Assembly (NCBI GenBank): GCA_012934845.2
Contig: WNNJ02002348.1
Span: forward strand, 27,176 to 91,175
Length of the DNA: 64,000 bases
Reading direction: 5' to 3'
DNA from: Pomphorhynchus laevis
Taxonomy: Eukaryota; Acanthocephala; Palaeacanthocephala; Echinorhynchida; Pomphorhynchidae
Part shown: one piece after another, positions 11,885-24,785 of the stretch
Layout of the letters: every line of letters begins with the position of its first letter
Numbering within the stretch: the stretch's first letter is position 1
The notes under the pieces: model-generated
Told to the model about the DNA's origin: nothing
Database searches by the model: none
What the model saw: only the letters and a program-made list of their open reading frames with translations
Translations under genes and position numbers: made by a program

Positions 11885-12110
11885 AGATGGAGAGAAACAT
11901 TTAGCAGCACCTTGGAGGTATTGGCCTTTCATAGAATTTGTAAAAAATATGAGAATGGTAGAAATAGACTGCTTCAATTGGTCTGTGCTTCCAATGATCA
12001 AGCTAATATCATCCTTAGTAGAGCTTACAGATTAATGGGTAATTATGTGCGAATATATAAGAATCTGTCGGTTGAGGAGCGCGAACAACTATCTCTAAAA
12101 AAGAACTAAA
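11885..12110 (+). mobile_element. LINE ORF1-like fragment
   Basis: Translation contains NRLLQLVCASNDQANIIL, then RLMGNYVRIYKNLSVEER. It follows the pattern of LINE ORF1 RNA-binding domains (P/R-LLV-F-A..., then G-x-x-V-Y-I-x-E-D-L-T-x-E-E-R). The element boundaries are not visible. It may belong to the same family as the C-terminal fragment at 13063-13254, but this is inference. Confidence 0.5.
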
Positions 12111-12853
12111 CAACATGCGTTAACAAGGTGAAAATGACCTCTGTATCCGAAATTTTCAGGTGGTCCGACAACGTCCGTTTGTACGTTGGGAGAAGTTCAT
12201 CCTAAATACTCACAATGTAGCGTCTTAGGAGACTTAATTTCATTCGATGGTGTCCTGCATAAGACTTCGAAGAATAGTAGTTTCAAAATAGACAGCTTAA
12301 TATTTTTGTCTATCCATGGGAGACGAAAATTTGATCGTAATTAAGTTATGAAGTTTCTTCACTGGGGAAATTTCCTTCTGTTCAGTTTGTGAGTTAGGAA
12401 ATAAAGCAGTACTTACCTCACTTCTTTGAATGGAGGAAATACGTGGTTGAGACGAATAATTCGTTGAAAAAAAACCTGTGACTCGAATGTATTTTTCATT
12501 ATTTTTAGCATGATTTTCTTCTTTGCTCGTCCGACGCTGCTGCTACTGATGGTTGCATTTTTTGATGAGTGTTTTCACTTACGGTTTTGTAAGCGTATAT
12601 TATGCTCTCGGTTAATGTTGGGATCATTTTCGATCAACTCAGTTTCTTTCACACTTGATCTAGGTATCGTTGCTTAATTATCGTTGAAAACACACATGAA
12701 CACTGATAGTATATACTCTAAAAGCATACACTTTCTGCATATGCTGAAAATTTTGTTTTGTTTGTTGAACGTTGAGTGCTTCAAAACGTTCAAAGCTATA
12801 TTTATTTATATAGAATATGGCATTCAGACCGATTTTCTATGTATCTAAAGGAT

Positions 12854-12887
12854 GCGTCTAAGGATGCTCGATAGCATCCTTAGACGC
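12854..12887. repeat. Perfect 15 bp hairpin, 4-base loop
   Basis: gcgtctaaggatgct is followed by cgat and its exact reverse complement. The stem is more G+C-rich than the surroundings. No gene lies next to it. Confidence 0.95.
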
Positions 12888-13062
12888 GGATCTTAGGTAT
12901 GTGCCACACTAGCTCGCATGTCATACGTATAACGTTTCGTAGAGTTAAATATGTGTTCTACCTGATCTCTGTTACTGTATCTAGACTTGATTGCGATGTA
13001 TAAGATTGTCAAGTATTATGACCGATTCCCTAATTAACGTGTAAGTCTTAATAGATGTAGTT

Positions 13063-13254
13063 GTGATAGTGTCACAGTGGTCACTTGGTCATAGTTTGTA
13101 TCTTAGAACCCAAGATCATGGTAAATGCCCGAGTGTGCACAGGCTGTCGCATCGAGTCCTGAAAGTGCGGAACATGTTAACTAAAGAGTTGGTATGCACA
13201 AATACGATCAAGGAGTTCCAAAAGTCAGTCCGCAATTTGATTGATCTTCGCTGA
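13063..13254 (+). mobile_element. LINE C-terminal fragment
   Basis: The frame reads KCPSVHRLSHRVLKVRNML, TKELVCTNTIKEFQKSVR, with the spacing of the R-V-x-x-W-N-x-L-P-x-E-V then F-K-x-x-L tail found at LINE ORF2 ends, as at 11.5 kb but diverged and on the opposite strand. Confidence 0.5.
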
Positions 13255-13639
13255 TCAAGCAGTATTCGAACTACATACCCAAAAATCGGACAGTTTATAT
13301 TTTACTTTTTTTGTCATGTACATTTTACTATAGTTCATGTTATCGATAAGCAGGCAAAACATTTCTTGTGGCTACAGCCTTGTGTTGCAATAATAATTGT
13401 TTAACAAAAATTTATTATCATTACAACTCTACAAAGAATGTTATCCACAAATGAGTCGTTACAATAATTACTGCTTTAATATTGAACTTATGCTTTGAGT
13501 GGCATTCGCAAAATCATTCCTACAGCTTTATAAATTGCAAAGCTAATACATTTGTGAATGGTGGTAAAATAATAATAAAATAAAGATTTTCTTAAAACAA
13601 TAATACATGGGATAATAAGTTTTCAGTTAAAGAAAAAAA

Positions 13640-16600
13640 AACAAAATATGCCAGAAATCTTTCAACCTTCTGTTTTTACGTCCTCAGTCTTTATGACCTC
13701 AGGTCCAATGGGATCTGAGCCCTCCAGCCAATCCAACACGCCGCTTTCCGACTAAACCACCCGTGGTCTTTCATCCCCCCCGAAGAGTCCAATCGAGGCG
13801 GACTATGCTGGGTAATCGAGAAACGAAGAGCTTAAAAAACCTTAGCCTTTGCCCTAGGGGACGTTTTTCAGAAAAGAAGACTATTACCGAGATAGCCCAA
13901 GTGCCCCAGAGGCGCACCTGGTTTTCTCTTTCAATGACAGATGCTGGGCCCGTTTCATGGCCTACCTTGCTCTTTTCAGGATACGTTTAAGTCCTTCCAG
14001 GTCTGCTTTCGCCAACCAGTTCACCGTAACAATGAACCCCAGGTATTTTACTCGATTCGTGAAGTTAGGGAGTGGTTGATTAGTCAAAATGGAGGAGAGC
14101 GCAGAGAGTGCTAATCTCTTAAGTGTTTGCTTTGTTGCAGGAGCTCCATTAAAGACTTACACAAGCGATTTGGCGGAGTTTAAAATAGGATTGGACCGAG
14201 TTAACCGGTCTTTTAATCTTAAGAAGAATCGGCTGATGTCCGAGATTACGTCTTTGCACCTGCGTCCAGTGAACATGGCTGTGGTATCATCAACATATAT
14301 CACTAGACGTTGTTCGCGTTTAAATATTTTAAAGAGTTCAGTGGAGGCAGCAAGAAACAAAATAGGGGAAATAGGTGATCCTTGGGGTACACTTGTAATG
14401 GGGTAGAACTGACGCGCATCAGGGTCGTCTTCATAATAGAATCGCTGGGTGTACAGCAGTATCTCCACCCTGCTAACAATTCTCGCAGGCAATCCAAGGG
14501 ACCTGAGTGTAGAGATAACAAAGATAATGGAGATGCGGTAAAATGCAGCAGAAATATAAAGGAAAACAGCCACAGCAAGTTGATGACCATTCTCCTGACA
14601 AAACTGATCCACTTCACCTAGAGCTGAATGAACTGAGCGACCTTTGACAAACCCATGAAAATTTGTTGTGATTAAATTTCGCCTACTTAAATGATCGCGG
14701 ATTTTACGCGTAAATGCTTTTTCGTAGATCGATACGAGGGAATTTGGAATCGATATGGGCCGATTGTCGTTAGGACAAGAGACCGGATTTTTCTTAGGAA
14801 TAAAATCTCTGCTACTAATGTTGATGCCAGCCACATCGGATGGGGCGCTAAAAGCATTGTGACGGCCACTTCTCTTGTTTGTTCGACTGTCAAAAGCTGA
14901 CAGGCACGAGAAGAGAGTAGAGCGACGGATTTGTTGGTGCCCGGAGGAGGCCCCCAGGAGTTAAGAATATCTGTGACAGATATATATCTACTCCTAAATC
15001 TCCCCAATGCGGGATTGGTTGAGGTGATTGAGTGGCTCCATAATTATGTAGGAATAGTGACTCCTACAATACATTATCAAGACCTATTTTTCCAATCCAG
15101 CCCAATGCTCTATCCTTCCAACAGTCAAACTTCTCCTTCTTGAATATCTTCCAGAAGGAAGACGGCTGGATTAATGAAAGTAATGCTTGATCTATCCTTA
15201 CCCAGTTGGAACTTATATCTAGTGATCCAATATTCTTTCGAGAGAACTTGTATGATAGAAGCAGAGATGTTGGGAAGACTAAGCATGTATGCTAAGGTCT
15301 TGAGTTTCGTCGGAGTGGGACTGTAAATACGACCTTTGTAGGTAGTCGCGAGTATTGCGGTAGCTTGCGAAGAGAGGTATTAATTAAATTAGGTTAGACT
15401 CTCACTACCAATCCGTAGGAAACGTTGGATAGCTGCCTGAAAGAAAGCCACTGATAGGATCAAAGTGGAATCTCCTTCGAAGCAACGTATCCTCTTCTAT
15501 CCGCCAGCGAATCAAGTCATGAGAGGTGGACAAATGTTGTCGCGACTGCTCCGCACAGTGTGGTTTCAACAACCATCTCTCATGGAGCGATAATAAGTCG
15601 AGGAGTGAATTCGTTAATGTGCAATGAAATGTAGGGTACGGTGGTTTATGAATAAGATAACCGTTCCTAGCTCTGCGAAGTGCTGCATAAATCCAACGAC
15701 CTGTTATGTCGTTGTAACCACCAAGTACCATATCATAACTTCTATCTATAATCCTATCCAGGAAGTCACAGTTTTTGTGAATCTCACCCGGACGAATGTA
15801 TATATTGGTTAGACTGAGGTGTTTAAAGTTCTTACAGAGTGAAACTACTAAACAAGACAGAGCTGGACAATAATAGTTGAGTAAAAAGGAAGATCTTAAG
15901 GAGCATTTAAGTAAGGTTAAAAGACCTTGAGATGAAGAGGAGTTTGGCGGGGTTATGTACGGAGTATAGTGGGAACAAATGTGCTTAGGGATGAATCAAG
16001 TAATGTCCTGGGAAAGACGGATGGACCGCGTCTCCTGAAGGACTATAACATCTGCATCTCTCCCAGATAGAAGTCTAAGGGCAGAAGCTCATTCCGAATT
16101 CCACTTAAGAATAATCAGTGAAAAATGCTCACGAGTACTCTTCATTGTGTTAGGTCTGCTGGGTGGGATTGCCGCATCCCTAGACAGAGCTAGGGGCGGA
16201 AAGGTTGCCCTTCCCGCCGCCAACTTAGTCTTGGGCGAGCACTTGCCCACGTGCAGTGTGTTCATTTTCCATGGAGGCTTTTCGTAGCAGCTTCCCGATC
16301 TTTAACGGAGGAACAGAGAGCGAATCTCCACACATTTTCTTCGATGCAGGGGCAACCGGCAAGGAAGTTTCAGATGATGAAAACAGCGAAGAGAGCATAT
16401 TGGCAACGAGTTACTCTATTTGCGTTAGAATTGATCTTGTATTTGAGTCACATAGGTGGATAATATCTCTGTCCGACATACGGTTATCAGGATTAGCTGA
16501 CGAGGCTGCAGACGGTCTGTTTGTATTAATTTGAGCGCTCACATAGTCCGCTCTATATTTTTTGAAGAGGAGACACATTCTGGACCAGGTAGGGTGGTTC

Positions 16601-17400
16601 CCTTTACAATTAGAACACTTGGGAGAATACCCGCATTTCTCCCCTTTTTGGAATGACCAGCAGGAATTCTGAGAACAGATTCCACAAATTTGAACTTTAG
16701 AACAATTAGATCCCCAGCCCCCAGTTGTGGCAAATGCTACAATGGAGGAATGTAATATTGTCTTCTTCAACAATAGAGATGAGTAAATTGTACCCCATGT
16801 AGTGGTTGCAGGCAGATTGGCATAAGGTAAGACCGTGTCCCGATTCAACCGAACAGAAAGCCACTGGAATCGGAAAACAAGATTTGCCTTTTAAAGTTTG
16901 TATATTTGAAAGCCTGTATAATGATTTCATAGCAAGAAGTTCGTCCTCCAGGCGAGGAGGAGCGAAGTTCGAGATGTTCATAGTTGTAAGGATAGGTTTG
17001 TGTTCAATAGTCCCAAGATCTTTAAAATTACGATTGAAAAAACTGACATAATCAGATGCTAACTCATTGGTATTAAAAGAAATTTTAATAGATGAGTCGT
17101 ACATTTTGACCGAATTAAATATAATCCGGATTGGAAAGTCTTTAACAAATCCTCTCAAAAATATTGAAAAGAGCTTATGACGCTTTTGTGGCTGGGACAG
17201 TTTAATTACAATTAAGTTTTTAAGCTTCGGGATGGGGGAATGACCTCCTCATCCTGTTGAGACAAACACTAATCTGCTTGATATGATCGATGAAAAGAGT
17301 TACCTTAGAAACTTCTTTTCCCTCAGAAAAATTGCTTGAAATTTCCATAAAAGTTGAATCCTTTGAATCATCGCAACTGCTCGAAACGTTTTTGAATTTA
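13640..17400 (-). mobile_element. LINE copy A, tRNA-tailed APE-type family
   Basis: Nearly full-length but broken copy. ORF1 (about 17158-16200) carries CCHC-type zinc knuckles (CSICHNWG, then CGICSQNSCW, CSNCKGNHPTWSRMC). ORF2 starts with an APE endonuclease (about 16130-15400: LRLLSGRDADVIVLQETR). A linker region follows, then reverse transcriptase at 14834-14157 with VPQGSPISPILF and IYVDDTTAMFTG. After the RT comes a tRNA-like 3' tail (13773-13695). Frames are interrupted in both ORFs. The organisation fits the I/Jockey/CR1 group. Five more copies or fragments of the family lie in this window. Confidence 0.9.
13695..13773 (-). ncRNA. tRNA-like 3' tail of LINE A
   Basis: Read on the minus strand, the tail starts gaccacgggtggtt, has a D-arm-like ggaaagcgg segment and a T-arm-like gagggctcagatccca, and lies directly after the ORF2 reading frame. 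The same layout recurs at the 3' ends of copies B, C and E. Confidence 0.55.
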
Positions 17401-17540
17401 TTTGAATGGTGATAAATAAATAAATGATTTTGTTACATAACAACATAGAAGGAAGAGTATTTACATTCAATAGTCAACCAAAAAAACTTCTTCGAATAGT
17501 CAACCAAAAACCTTCTTCGGATTATCGAAATATTTCCTTT
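17401..17540. other. Spacer between LINE A and B
   Basis: Contains two near-tandem copies of a 24-30 base phrase (gaatagtcaaccaaaaa-cttcttc, about 17469-17520). This is either the 5' start of copy A or filler at the junction of two head-to-tail insertions. Confidence 0.5.
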
Positions 17541-20500
17541 TTCTTTTAGCTTTTTATATCCTCAAATCCACGGGGATCTGAGGCCCCAAGCGATCCAACA
17601 CGCCGCCTTCCGACTGAACCACCCAGGGTCTTTCACCCCCCGGAGGATCCAATCGGCGCGGACTATGATGGGTAAACAAGAGACGAGAAGCGTAAGAAAC
17701 CTTAACCTTTGCTCTGGGGGACGCCCTCTTGAGAAGAAGACTAATCACGAGATAGCCCAGGTGCCCCAAAAGCGCACATGGATTTTCCCTTTCAACGACA
17801 GATGCTGGGGCTGTTTCAGAGCCCACCTAGCTTTCTTCAGGATACGTTTGAGTCTATCCAGGTCAGCTTTCGCCGACCAGTTCACCGAAACGGTGAACCC
17901 CAGGTATTTTACTCGACTTGTGAAGGTGGGGAGTGGTTCATAGGCAAATATGGAGGAGAGCTCAGAGAGTGCTAATCTCTTAAGCTTTTTTGTTGTTGCA
18001 GGTCAGCCATGAAAGACGACTACCTGCGATTTCGCGGAGTTTAGAACAATAATGGACCTGGGCAGCTGGTCTTTCAATCTTAAGAAGAAACGGCTGATGT
18101 CGGAGACTACGTCCTTTCACCTGTGTCCAGTGAACAGGGCTGTGGTGTCATCAGCGTACACCACAAGACGTTGTTCGCGTTTAAAAATTTTGAATAGATT
18201 AATGGGGCAGCAAGATATAAGATGGGAGAAAGTGGGGATCCTTTAGGTACACCCGTAATAGGGTAGAACTGACGCTCATCAGGGTCGTCTTCATAGTAAA
18301 ATCGCTTGGTGTACAGCAGAATCTCCAACCTGTTCACAATTCTCGCAGGCAAATTGAGGGACCTGAGAGAAGAGATCACAAAGGTTATGGAGATGCGGTT
18401 AAATGCAGCAGAAAAGTCAAGAAAAAAAACAGCCACTACAAGACGATGGCTATTATCCCGGCAAAACTGTTCTACTTCACCTACTGCTGAATGAACCGAG
18501 CGACCTTTGACGAATCCATAAAAACCCGGGGGGGGTCAAATTACGCCTACTTAAATGTGCAGATTTTACGCGCAAGCGTTTTTTCGTAAATCGACACGAG
18601 GGCATTTTGAATCGGAATGGGTCGCAGATCTTTAGGGCATGAGCAGAATTTTTTCTTAGGAATAAAAACTCTCTTACTAATATTGATGTCTGCTACATCG
18701 GATGGGGAGGCTATAAGCATTGTGACGGCCACCTCTCTTCTCTGATCGACTGTCAAAAGCTGACACTCGATAGGAAAGTGGAGCGACGGATTTAGAGGTG
18801 CTCGTAGTGGACCTTAGGAGTTTAGGATTTCTGTTACAGATAAGTCCCTACTCCTGAAGTCACCCCAAGGCGGGATTGGTTGAAGTGATTGAGTGGTTCC
18901 ATAGTTATGAAGGGCTAGTGACTCCTCCAAAACTTTTTTAAGGCCTATCTTACTTATCCAACCTAATGCTCTATCTTTCAAGCAAATAAACTTCTCCTTC
19001 TTGAAAATCTTCCAAAATGAAGACTGAGAAGGATTAAGACGAGCAATACTCGTTCTATCCCTACTCAGCTGGAACCTATAACTAGTGATCCAGTATTCAT
19101 TTGAGAGAGCCTGTCTGACGAAAACAGAGAGATTATGGAGGTTCAGCAATTTCGCTAGGACCTTGAGTTTCGTCGGAGTGGGATTGTATATACGACCTTT
19201 ATAGGTAGTCGATAAAATTGCGGTAGCTTGCGAAACGAGGTAGGTATTAAATTTGGTAAGACTCATTTTCTATTCTGGGAAAGAGTTGGATAGCCGCCTG
19301 GAAGGCAACTGATCGGATCAAAGTGAAACCTCCTTCGAAGCAACGTATCTTCCTCAATTCTCCAACGAATTAAGTCATGAGAGGTGGACAGTTGTTGGCG
19401 CGACTGCTCCGTACAGAGGGGTTTAAGCAACCACCTCGAGTGAAGCAGTAAAATGTCGAGGATTGAATTTGTTGATGTGCAATGAAAGGTGGGTGACGGT
19501 GGTTTGTGAATAAGATAACCGTTCCTAGCTCTGCGAAGTGATGCGTTGATCCAACGACCAGTTCTGTCATTGAAGTCCCCAAGTATCAGGTCATAGCCGC
19601 TATCAATAATACCATCCAGATGTCACGGTTCTTATGGATCTCCCCTGGACGAATGTAAACATTGGCTAGACTGAGGCGTTTACCGTTCTTACTGAGTGAA
19701 ACTACCAGACAAGACAGGGCTGGATATGAGTAGTTTAGCAAGACGGAGTATAGTGGGAACAGATATGCTTTGGGATATATCGAGTAATGTCCTGGGGGAG
19801 ACGGATAGACCGCGTCTTTTGAAGGACTATAACATCTGCGTCTCTACCAGATAGAAGTCTAATAGCAGCAGCACCTCCCGAATTCCACTGTAGGATATTC
19901 AGTGAAAAAGGCTCACGAGTACTCTGCATTGTATTGGACTAGTTGGAATAGGGGATTGTCAACCTAGACCGAGCTATGAGCAGGGAACGTTTCCCTTCCA
20001 ACCACCAGCCCAGTTCAGGGGATGCACTTGCCCCTGGGCAGTATCTTCATTTCCCCTTCGCTGCTTCTGTTGGATAAGCTTACCGATTTTTAACGGGGGA
20101 CGGCTTGAGCCGAATCCCCTCTCTTGTTTGACTTTTCGGCTTTAGCAGGAACGGAAGCCGGGCTAATAAACATATTGGCATCGGTCTTTATTATTAACTG
20201 CTCAATTTGCTTCATGAAGGCCTCGGATTTGAGGTCTGAGTATAGTTCAGAAACTGAGGCACTGGATGCCACCTTTGAGAAGGACTTTACAGCAAAATCA
20301 CGCAGGAAGTGATTATAAAGAGAATGTCTCAAGGGGGTTTTAATAGAGTTATCACCCCTAAATTTTTTGTTGTAGGGATTGGAAGTAATTCCCCCTTACC
20401 AGTAACAGAAATAAATTCACTGACCTTCTTGTCATTTGTTAAGTCGGATTTTACCTTTTCTCCAAAGAATTTTCCTTGATTTTGACTGGATTTTGATGGA

Positions 20501-20570
20501 AACTGCAAATTTTCGTTTTTCATTGATCCTCCGACAGTACTCATAAATTCCAACATAATGATTAATATTT
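17541..20570 (-). mobile_element. LINE copy B, internally deleted
   Basis: Same family and strand as A, directly upstream of it. ORF1 N-terminal frame at 20556-20329 (LEFMSTVGGSMKNEN...) runs into a C-terminal-like ORF1 frame (20332-20090), so the zinc-knuckle middle seen in A and E is missing. The endonuclease (19929-19735) reads LLSGRDADVIVLQKTR, then loses roughly 75 bp (the TPPHSSSSQG segment present in A, C and E). RT is at 18436-18107 (FLDFSAAFNRIS, VPKGSPLSPILY). The 3' tRNA-like tail is at 17637-17561. In this copy the ORF2 frame stays open through the tail (GGERPWVVQSEGGVLDRLG). Confidence 0.88.
17561..17637 (-). ncRNA. tRNA-like 3' tail of LINE B
   Basis: Minus strand: gaccctgggtggttcagtcgg, aaggcggcgtgttggatcg, then cttggggcctcagatcccc. 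A box-A-like and a box-B-like segment are spaced as in a tRNA. Confidence 0.5.
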
Positions 20571-20939
20571 GAATGGTAGTAATGCAATCCGAATTAACGA
20601 TTATGTGCGACTTTATATGCTGCTTTACGTGCTGCTTTACGTAATAGATTTCGACTTCAACTCCTATGCCTGAAACTGATACTCATTTTCAAAACAAAAC
20701 ATTATTTAAACATATAAATGAATTACCCGCAAATGGGGTCCGTTACTTCAGTTAATGGTTATATACTGATTATAATATATTTCTTTAAACTTTAACTTCA
20801 TCTTAAACTCTTAAATTCTTAATGTTTTTTTCATTTCATTGTTTTTTATATATCTATTTTTTACTTCGATGAGAATCTTCCCTATGAGCTTTGACTCCTT
20901 TGGAAGTCGATATATAATAATATATTTATTTAAATCTTA

Positions 20940-22370
20940 AATGATATTTTATCCTAATCAAAGTGTTCTACAATACAAGTTAACATAGAATTAAACACCT
21001 TAAGTGGTCGCCACTCTAATGTTTATTCATGAGAGAGTGTAAAATAAATTTATTAAAATTGAGACGAATGTTCGATAGCTGACTGCTATCATCATCAGAA
21101 ACGCTTTTTCCCAATTTACTATGGTTGATTTGAGGCCTTGACCCAATCATTTTAAGTCATACTACTAGGACATTTTAATAGCCTATTACGATATGCTAAT
21201 AACCTACAATCATGAACCGAGGTCGATATGTATAGGACGCAAATATCTATTTAACAACGAGGACCATGGACGCACAAAAACCATAGTCCAAATATAGACT
21301 GGTTGCAACTCTATTTCTTTTTCAACCTTATGGAATGATTCACTTAGGACAGATGCTAAGGTATATCTAATGGTGTTGTCTTACAATTGTTACATCCCCA
21401 ACTCACATGACAGTGATGATCCACATTTAGTTGGGAGCTGCAAGATCATATACCCCCAAATATGTTATAATTCAGTCTATATCGTATAGCAATGTAGTAT
21501 CTTAACTGTTGATTGTTAAAGTAGAATTCAGTTGAAGTTTGAGGTCTTGTTGTTAGACATATGGAATATCCTTTGTAATTAGCATGTTCTTCAACGTTTC
21601 CAATAATTTATTGCATATATCATTTCTTTGAGCTTCACATGTTTATTTCTTTCTTGTATACCGTATACCTTGTAAAATTATTTCTTGTGTTACCTTTCAT
21701 TTATCCGGATCCTGTTCACAAAAATTTCATAATGATATAGTTCTTGAGAATTTAAATTTGTCTAAATTGTCTTGTTGGACCTCTAATTCAAAATCCTTCA
21801 TCACTTTTGGGCATTTGGATTATGCTTTGAAAAATATCGTCTATTTCATTGACGTTTATAAGTTTTCTTATAAAATTATTGTTTATTTCTTCGGATAGTT
21901 TTTGAAACCATGTTTCTTCTGTCCTATTTGTTCGTTGAATACGAGTCCATTTGAACTTCATCACCTGTGAAAACAATGTATATATTACATATCCATCGCT
22001 CCCCGCCACTTCACTTAACAATTTTATTTCTTTATTCCATGTATTGAGTTTCTCTTTAACTTGTTTTCAGAAAACATTTCGGAGCATTGGCATGAAAACC
22101 ATCATGTGGTCCTATCAACTTTAATACTTAAATATCCTAGTGAGATCACGCATGCTACCCACAATTTGATCTGAGGTACACTAGTTTGAATAGGTTGAAT
22201 AAGTGGCAAGATAACCTCAGCAAAGGCTACCATTGCAAGTGAATCCCCTTGAATCACACTTTGTGATAATAAGGTTTCATATTCAGCTGTAAATATTGAT
22301 GATATGGTGTAGGTCTTTTTCAGCACAATCGATAATGCCGGGCACAATGTTTCCCAGCATTAGTGATCAA
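20940..22370 (-). mobile_element. Retroelement relic, unclassified non-LTR type RT
   Basis: Two frames on the minus strand resemble an RT lineage with a GDPLAM block. 22347-22102 contains LLSQSVIQGDSLAMVAFAEV and ILPLIQPIQ. 22021-21788 contains VMKFKWTRIQRTNRTEETWF, like the post-RT region F-x-x-R-W-T-x-x-x-R-T of cnidarian and mollusc elements. The rest is too degraded to read. The same lineage may have left the C-terminal piece at 59.4-60.2 kb. A hammerhead-like motif lies at its 3' side. Confidence 0.5.
21070..21098 (-). ncRNA. Hammerhead-like core, imperfect
   Basis: Minus strand: CUGAUGA, then a perfect 6 bp stem (gauagc/gcuauc) with a five-base loop, then a GAAA-like box that is not exact. 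The layout matches type I hammerhead cores elsewhere in the window. Confidence 0.45.
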
Positions 22371-24785
22371 TTTTTATAGTTGAATACGTTTCAAGCATTA
22401 ATTGTTTGAATGCAGTTATTCAGTTTGCTTGAGAGGCTTCTCTTACCGAATGAATATCGTTTCAGTTCCTCATCATTGATCAACACATATCTGCTTGGAA
22501 TCAGGGACTTACATAATAGACTGACAAATGTGAAATAATTGTGCTCTAGAAACTATTCTAAGCATAACATTCTAATATATATCGGTATAATACGAGGATA
22601 CTTATCTAAAGGGATTAATCTGCATACACAATAGACTTTCAAGAACTTTGGATCAAATGGTTCAAACACATGCTGGTATCAAATGTCGATATAAAATTAT
22701 TTATAGATAAAAAATGGTTTATTGCAAATTCATTAATATAAAGAAATGAAGACTGATATTCCAAGAAACCATTTATTTAAATTGACGTTTTGTGGGGTCA
22801 TTCAGAATTCGTTTTTGATTAATTTGATTTTTTAAATTACAAAACTCATATTGATGATAAAAAGGAATATATCGAAATATTAGCGCAGATCATTTTTGTT
22901 GAAGCGAAATTAATTCCTCAATGTTGTATTTTATGTTTTAAATAACTGCATATTCAAGAATGCTTTCGATGTAAGTTTTGGTAAACATTTAATTTAAATT
23001 GTATCGAAACATTTTTATTTCAAATGAAGTCAAATTGAAATGATATTTATTTGATTTCACTAACGTAATTTTAATATCTTCGTATCCTGCCACATTTTAT
23101 CTAACGTAACTCACCACAATTTTTGAACAATAATTCATTTATGATAACATTGGTTACAATTCATCTGCACTTGATATATTCTATTGGTTATAAAATTAAT
23201 TTATTATATAAATAAAATTAATATATTGAATTAATATATTAATTAATAATTCATTGTATTGAATTATTACAATAATTCATTTATTATATCATTAAATACA
23301 GTTCCTCTGATCTATTGGCTTACAGTGCTATTGGTTTAAATATAAATTATAAATAATAATTATATTTGTTCTCTTACAGTTCTATTGGTTTAAATATTAA
23401 TTATAATTGACTGAGATGAGCAACTGATATTAAATGTAGATGCATTTGAATATTAACTCAAGTAAATCTCGAAAATGTTTAATTCTACCTTAGCCATGAA
23501 TGCAAAAAGCTTGAAATTTAAGTCTTAACCTAATTTAACCTAATTCCAATGGTACACTATATACTTATAGTCGACTACCAAGGGAAATTTCAGAAAACGA
23601 TAAGTAATACCCGATTGCAGCTTTAATTTTGTTAACCTATGCTGTTAGCGTACAGATCCATTTGAATCCTATCGAAAGATCGAGTTACTTATGTACTTTG
23701 TATATTTCGAATATTGTCACTATTTCTGGGACTATAAAGGTTTAGCCAAATGTCCTTTAAAGGTACACTATATATTAATATACTACTGAGCACAATGAAA
23801 ATTTCACAAGTCGATGAGTTATACCCGATTGCATCTTAAATTATACAAAATGTTATATAATTATTTATTTTTAATTACTTAAATTTATTTTTATTTATAA
23901 ATAATATAAAATACCCAGACTCAGTTATCGTATCTGATTAGTTCTAATGACAATTTTTATAGCCCTGTGGACTTTGTTTCCGTGTAATATAACCTCTGTC
24001 AGAAATGCTGAAACTATGTATTTAAATACGACTTGTATTTTTCCGATAATTATCTAGTGGACGTGAAATAATATGAGATAAATGTGAATGTCAGGATTAG
24101 TGATGTAAATGCCAGGTGAAGAGTGGTGTGAACAGAGGATTTGTGTAATTGAAGATTTGAGGTGTTTGGTCGGATTAGAGAGTTGAGGTGTTGTAAAGAT
24201 TGAATTTTAGTTGAAAATGTGCGTGGCGAGAGGATATAATTATTGTACAGTGAGTAAGAGTTGTAGTGGAGAGTACATACAAATGAAGGGTTCTTGTAGA
24301 AAAGGGATTGAAGAGTTGATCTGATGAGTGAATGTTAATATTGGTGGTGAATAATGGTGTAATGAACTTGAGGTTAGGTTAGCAAGAAATATGTAAACGG
24401 TACAATGTCAGGGTTATTGTTAGTATTACAGACAAGTGATTTGAGTTTTCATGAATAAGATATACGCTAAAGAAAAGATGCGAAATAAAGAAAGATCAAA
24501 CTTGCCGGGGAGATGATATTGATTGAAAGGAGATGTTTAAATGTGTGAAAGGAAGAAAATGATCGAATGTCGACGGGAAGGCAGTTCAATGAGAGTGGCC
24601 CAGAAACATAGTACACTCAGTGGCCATAATTAGTGCAATATCTGGGAATGGCTAAGAGACCTATGTGACGGATCGTAGAGTAAGAGAATATATGAGTAGT
24701 AGGAAAGATCATTTTGAATGATCATTTTTCATGATCATTTAAAGATAAAATGATCATGAAAGTTTAAACTAAAATTAATAAAGAT
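22371..24785. other. AT-rich DNA, diverged repeats, then a G/T/A-rich strand
   Basis: No gene recognised. A diverged direct repeat (ggtacactatata ... atacccgattgca) is at about 23551-23625 and 23762-23835. About 24060-24780 is strikingly poor in C on the plus strand (many gtg, gag and gaa runs). This could be the 5' region of the PLE fossil that follows, but no protein can be read. Confidence 0.4.
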
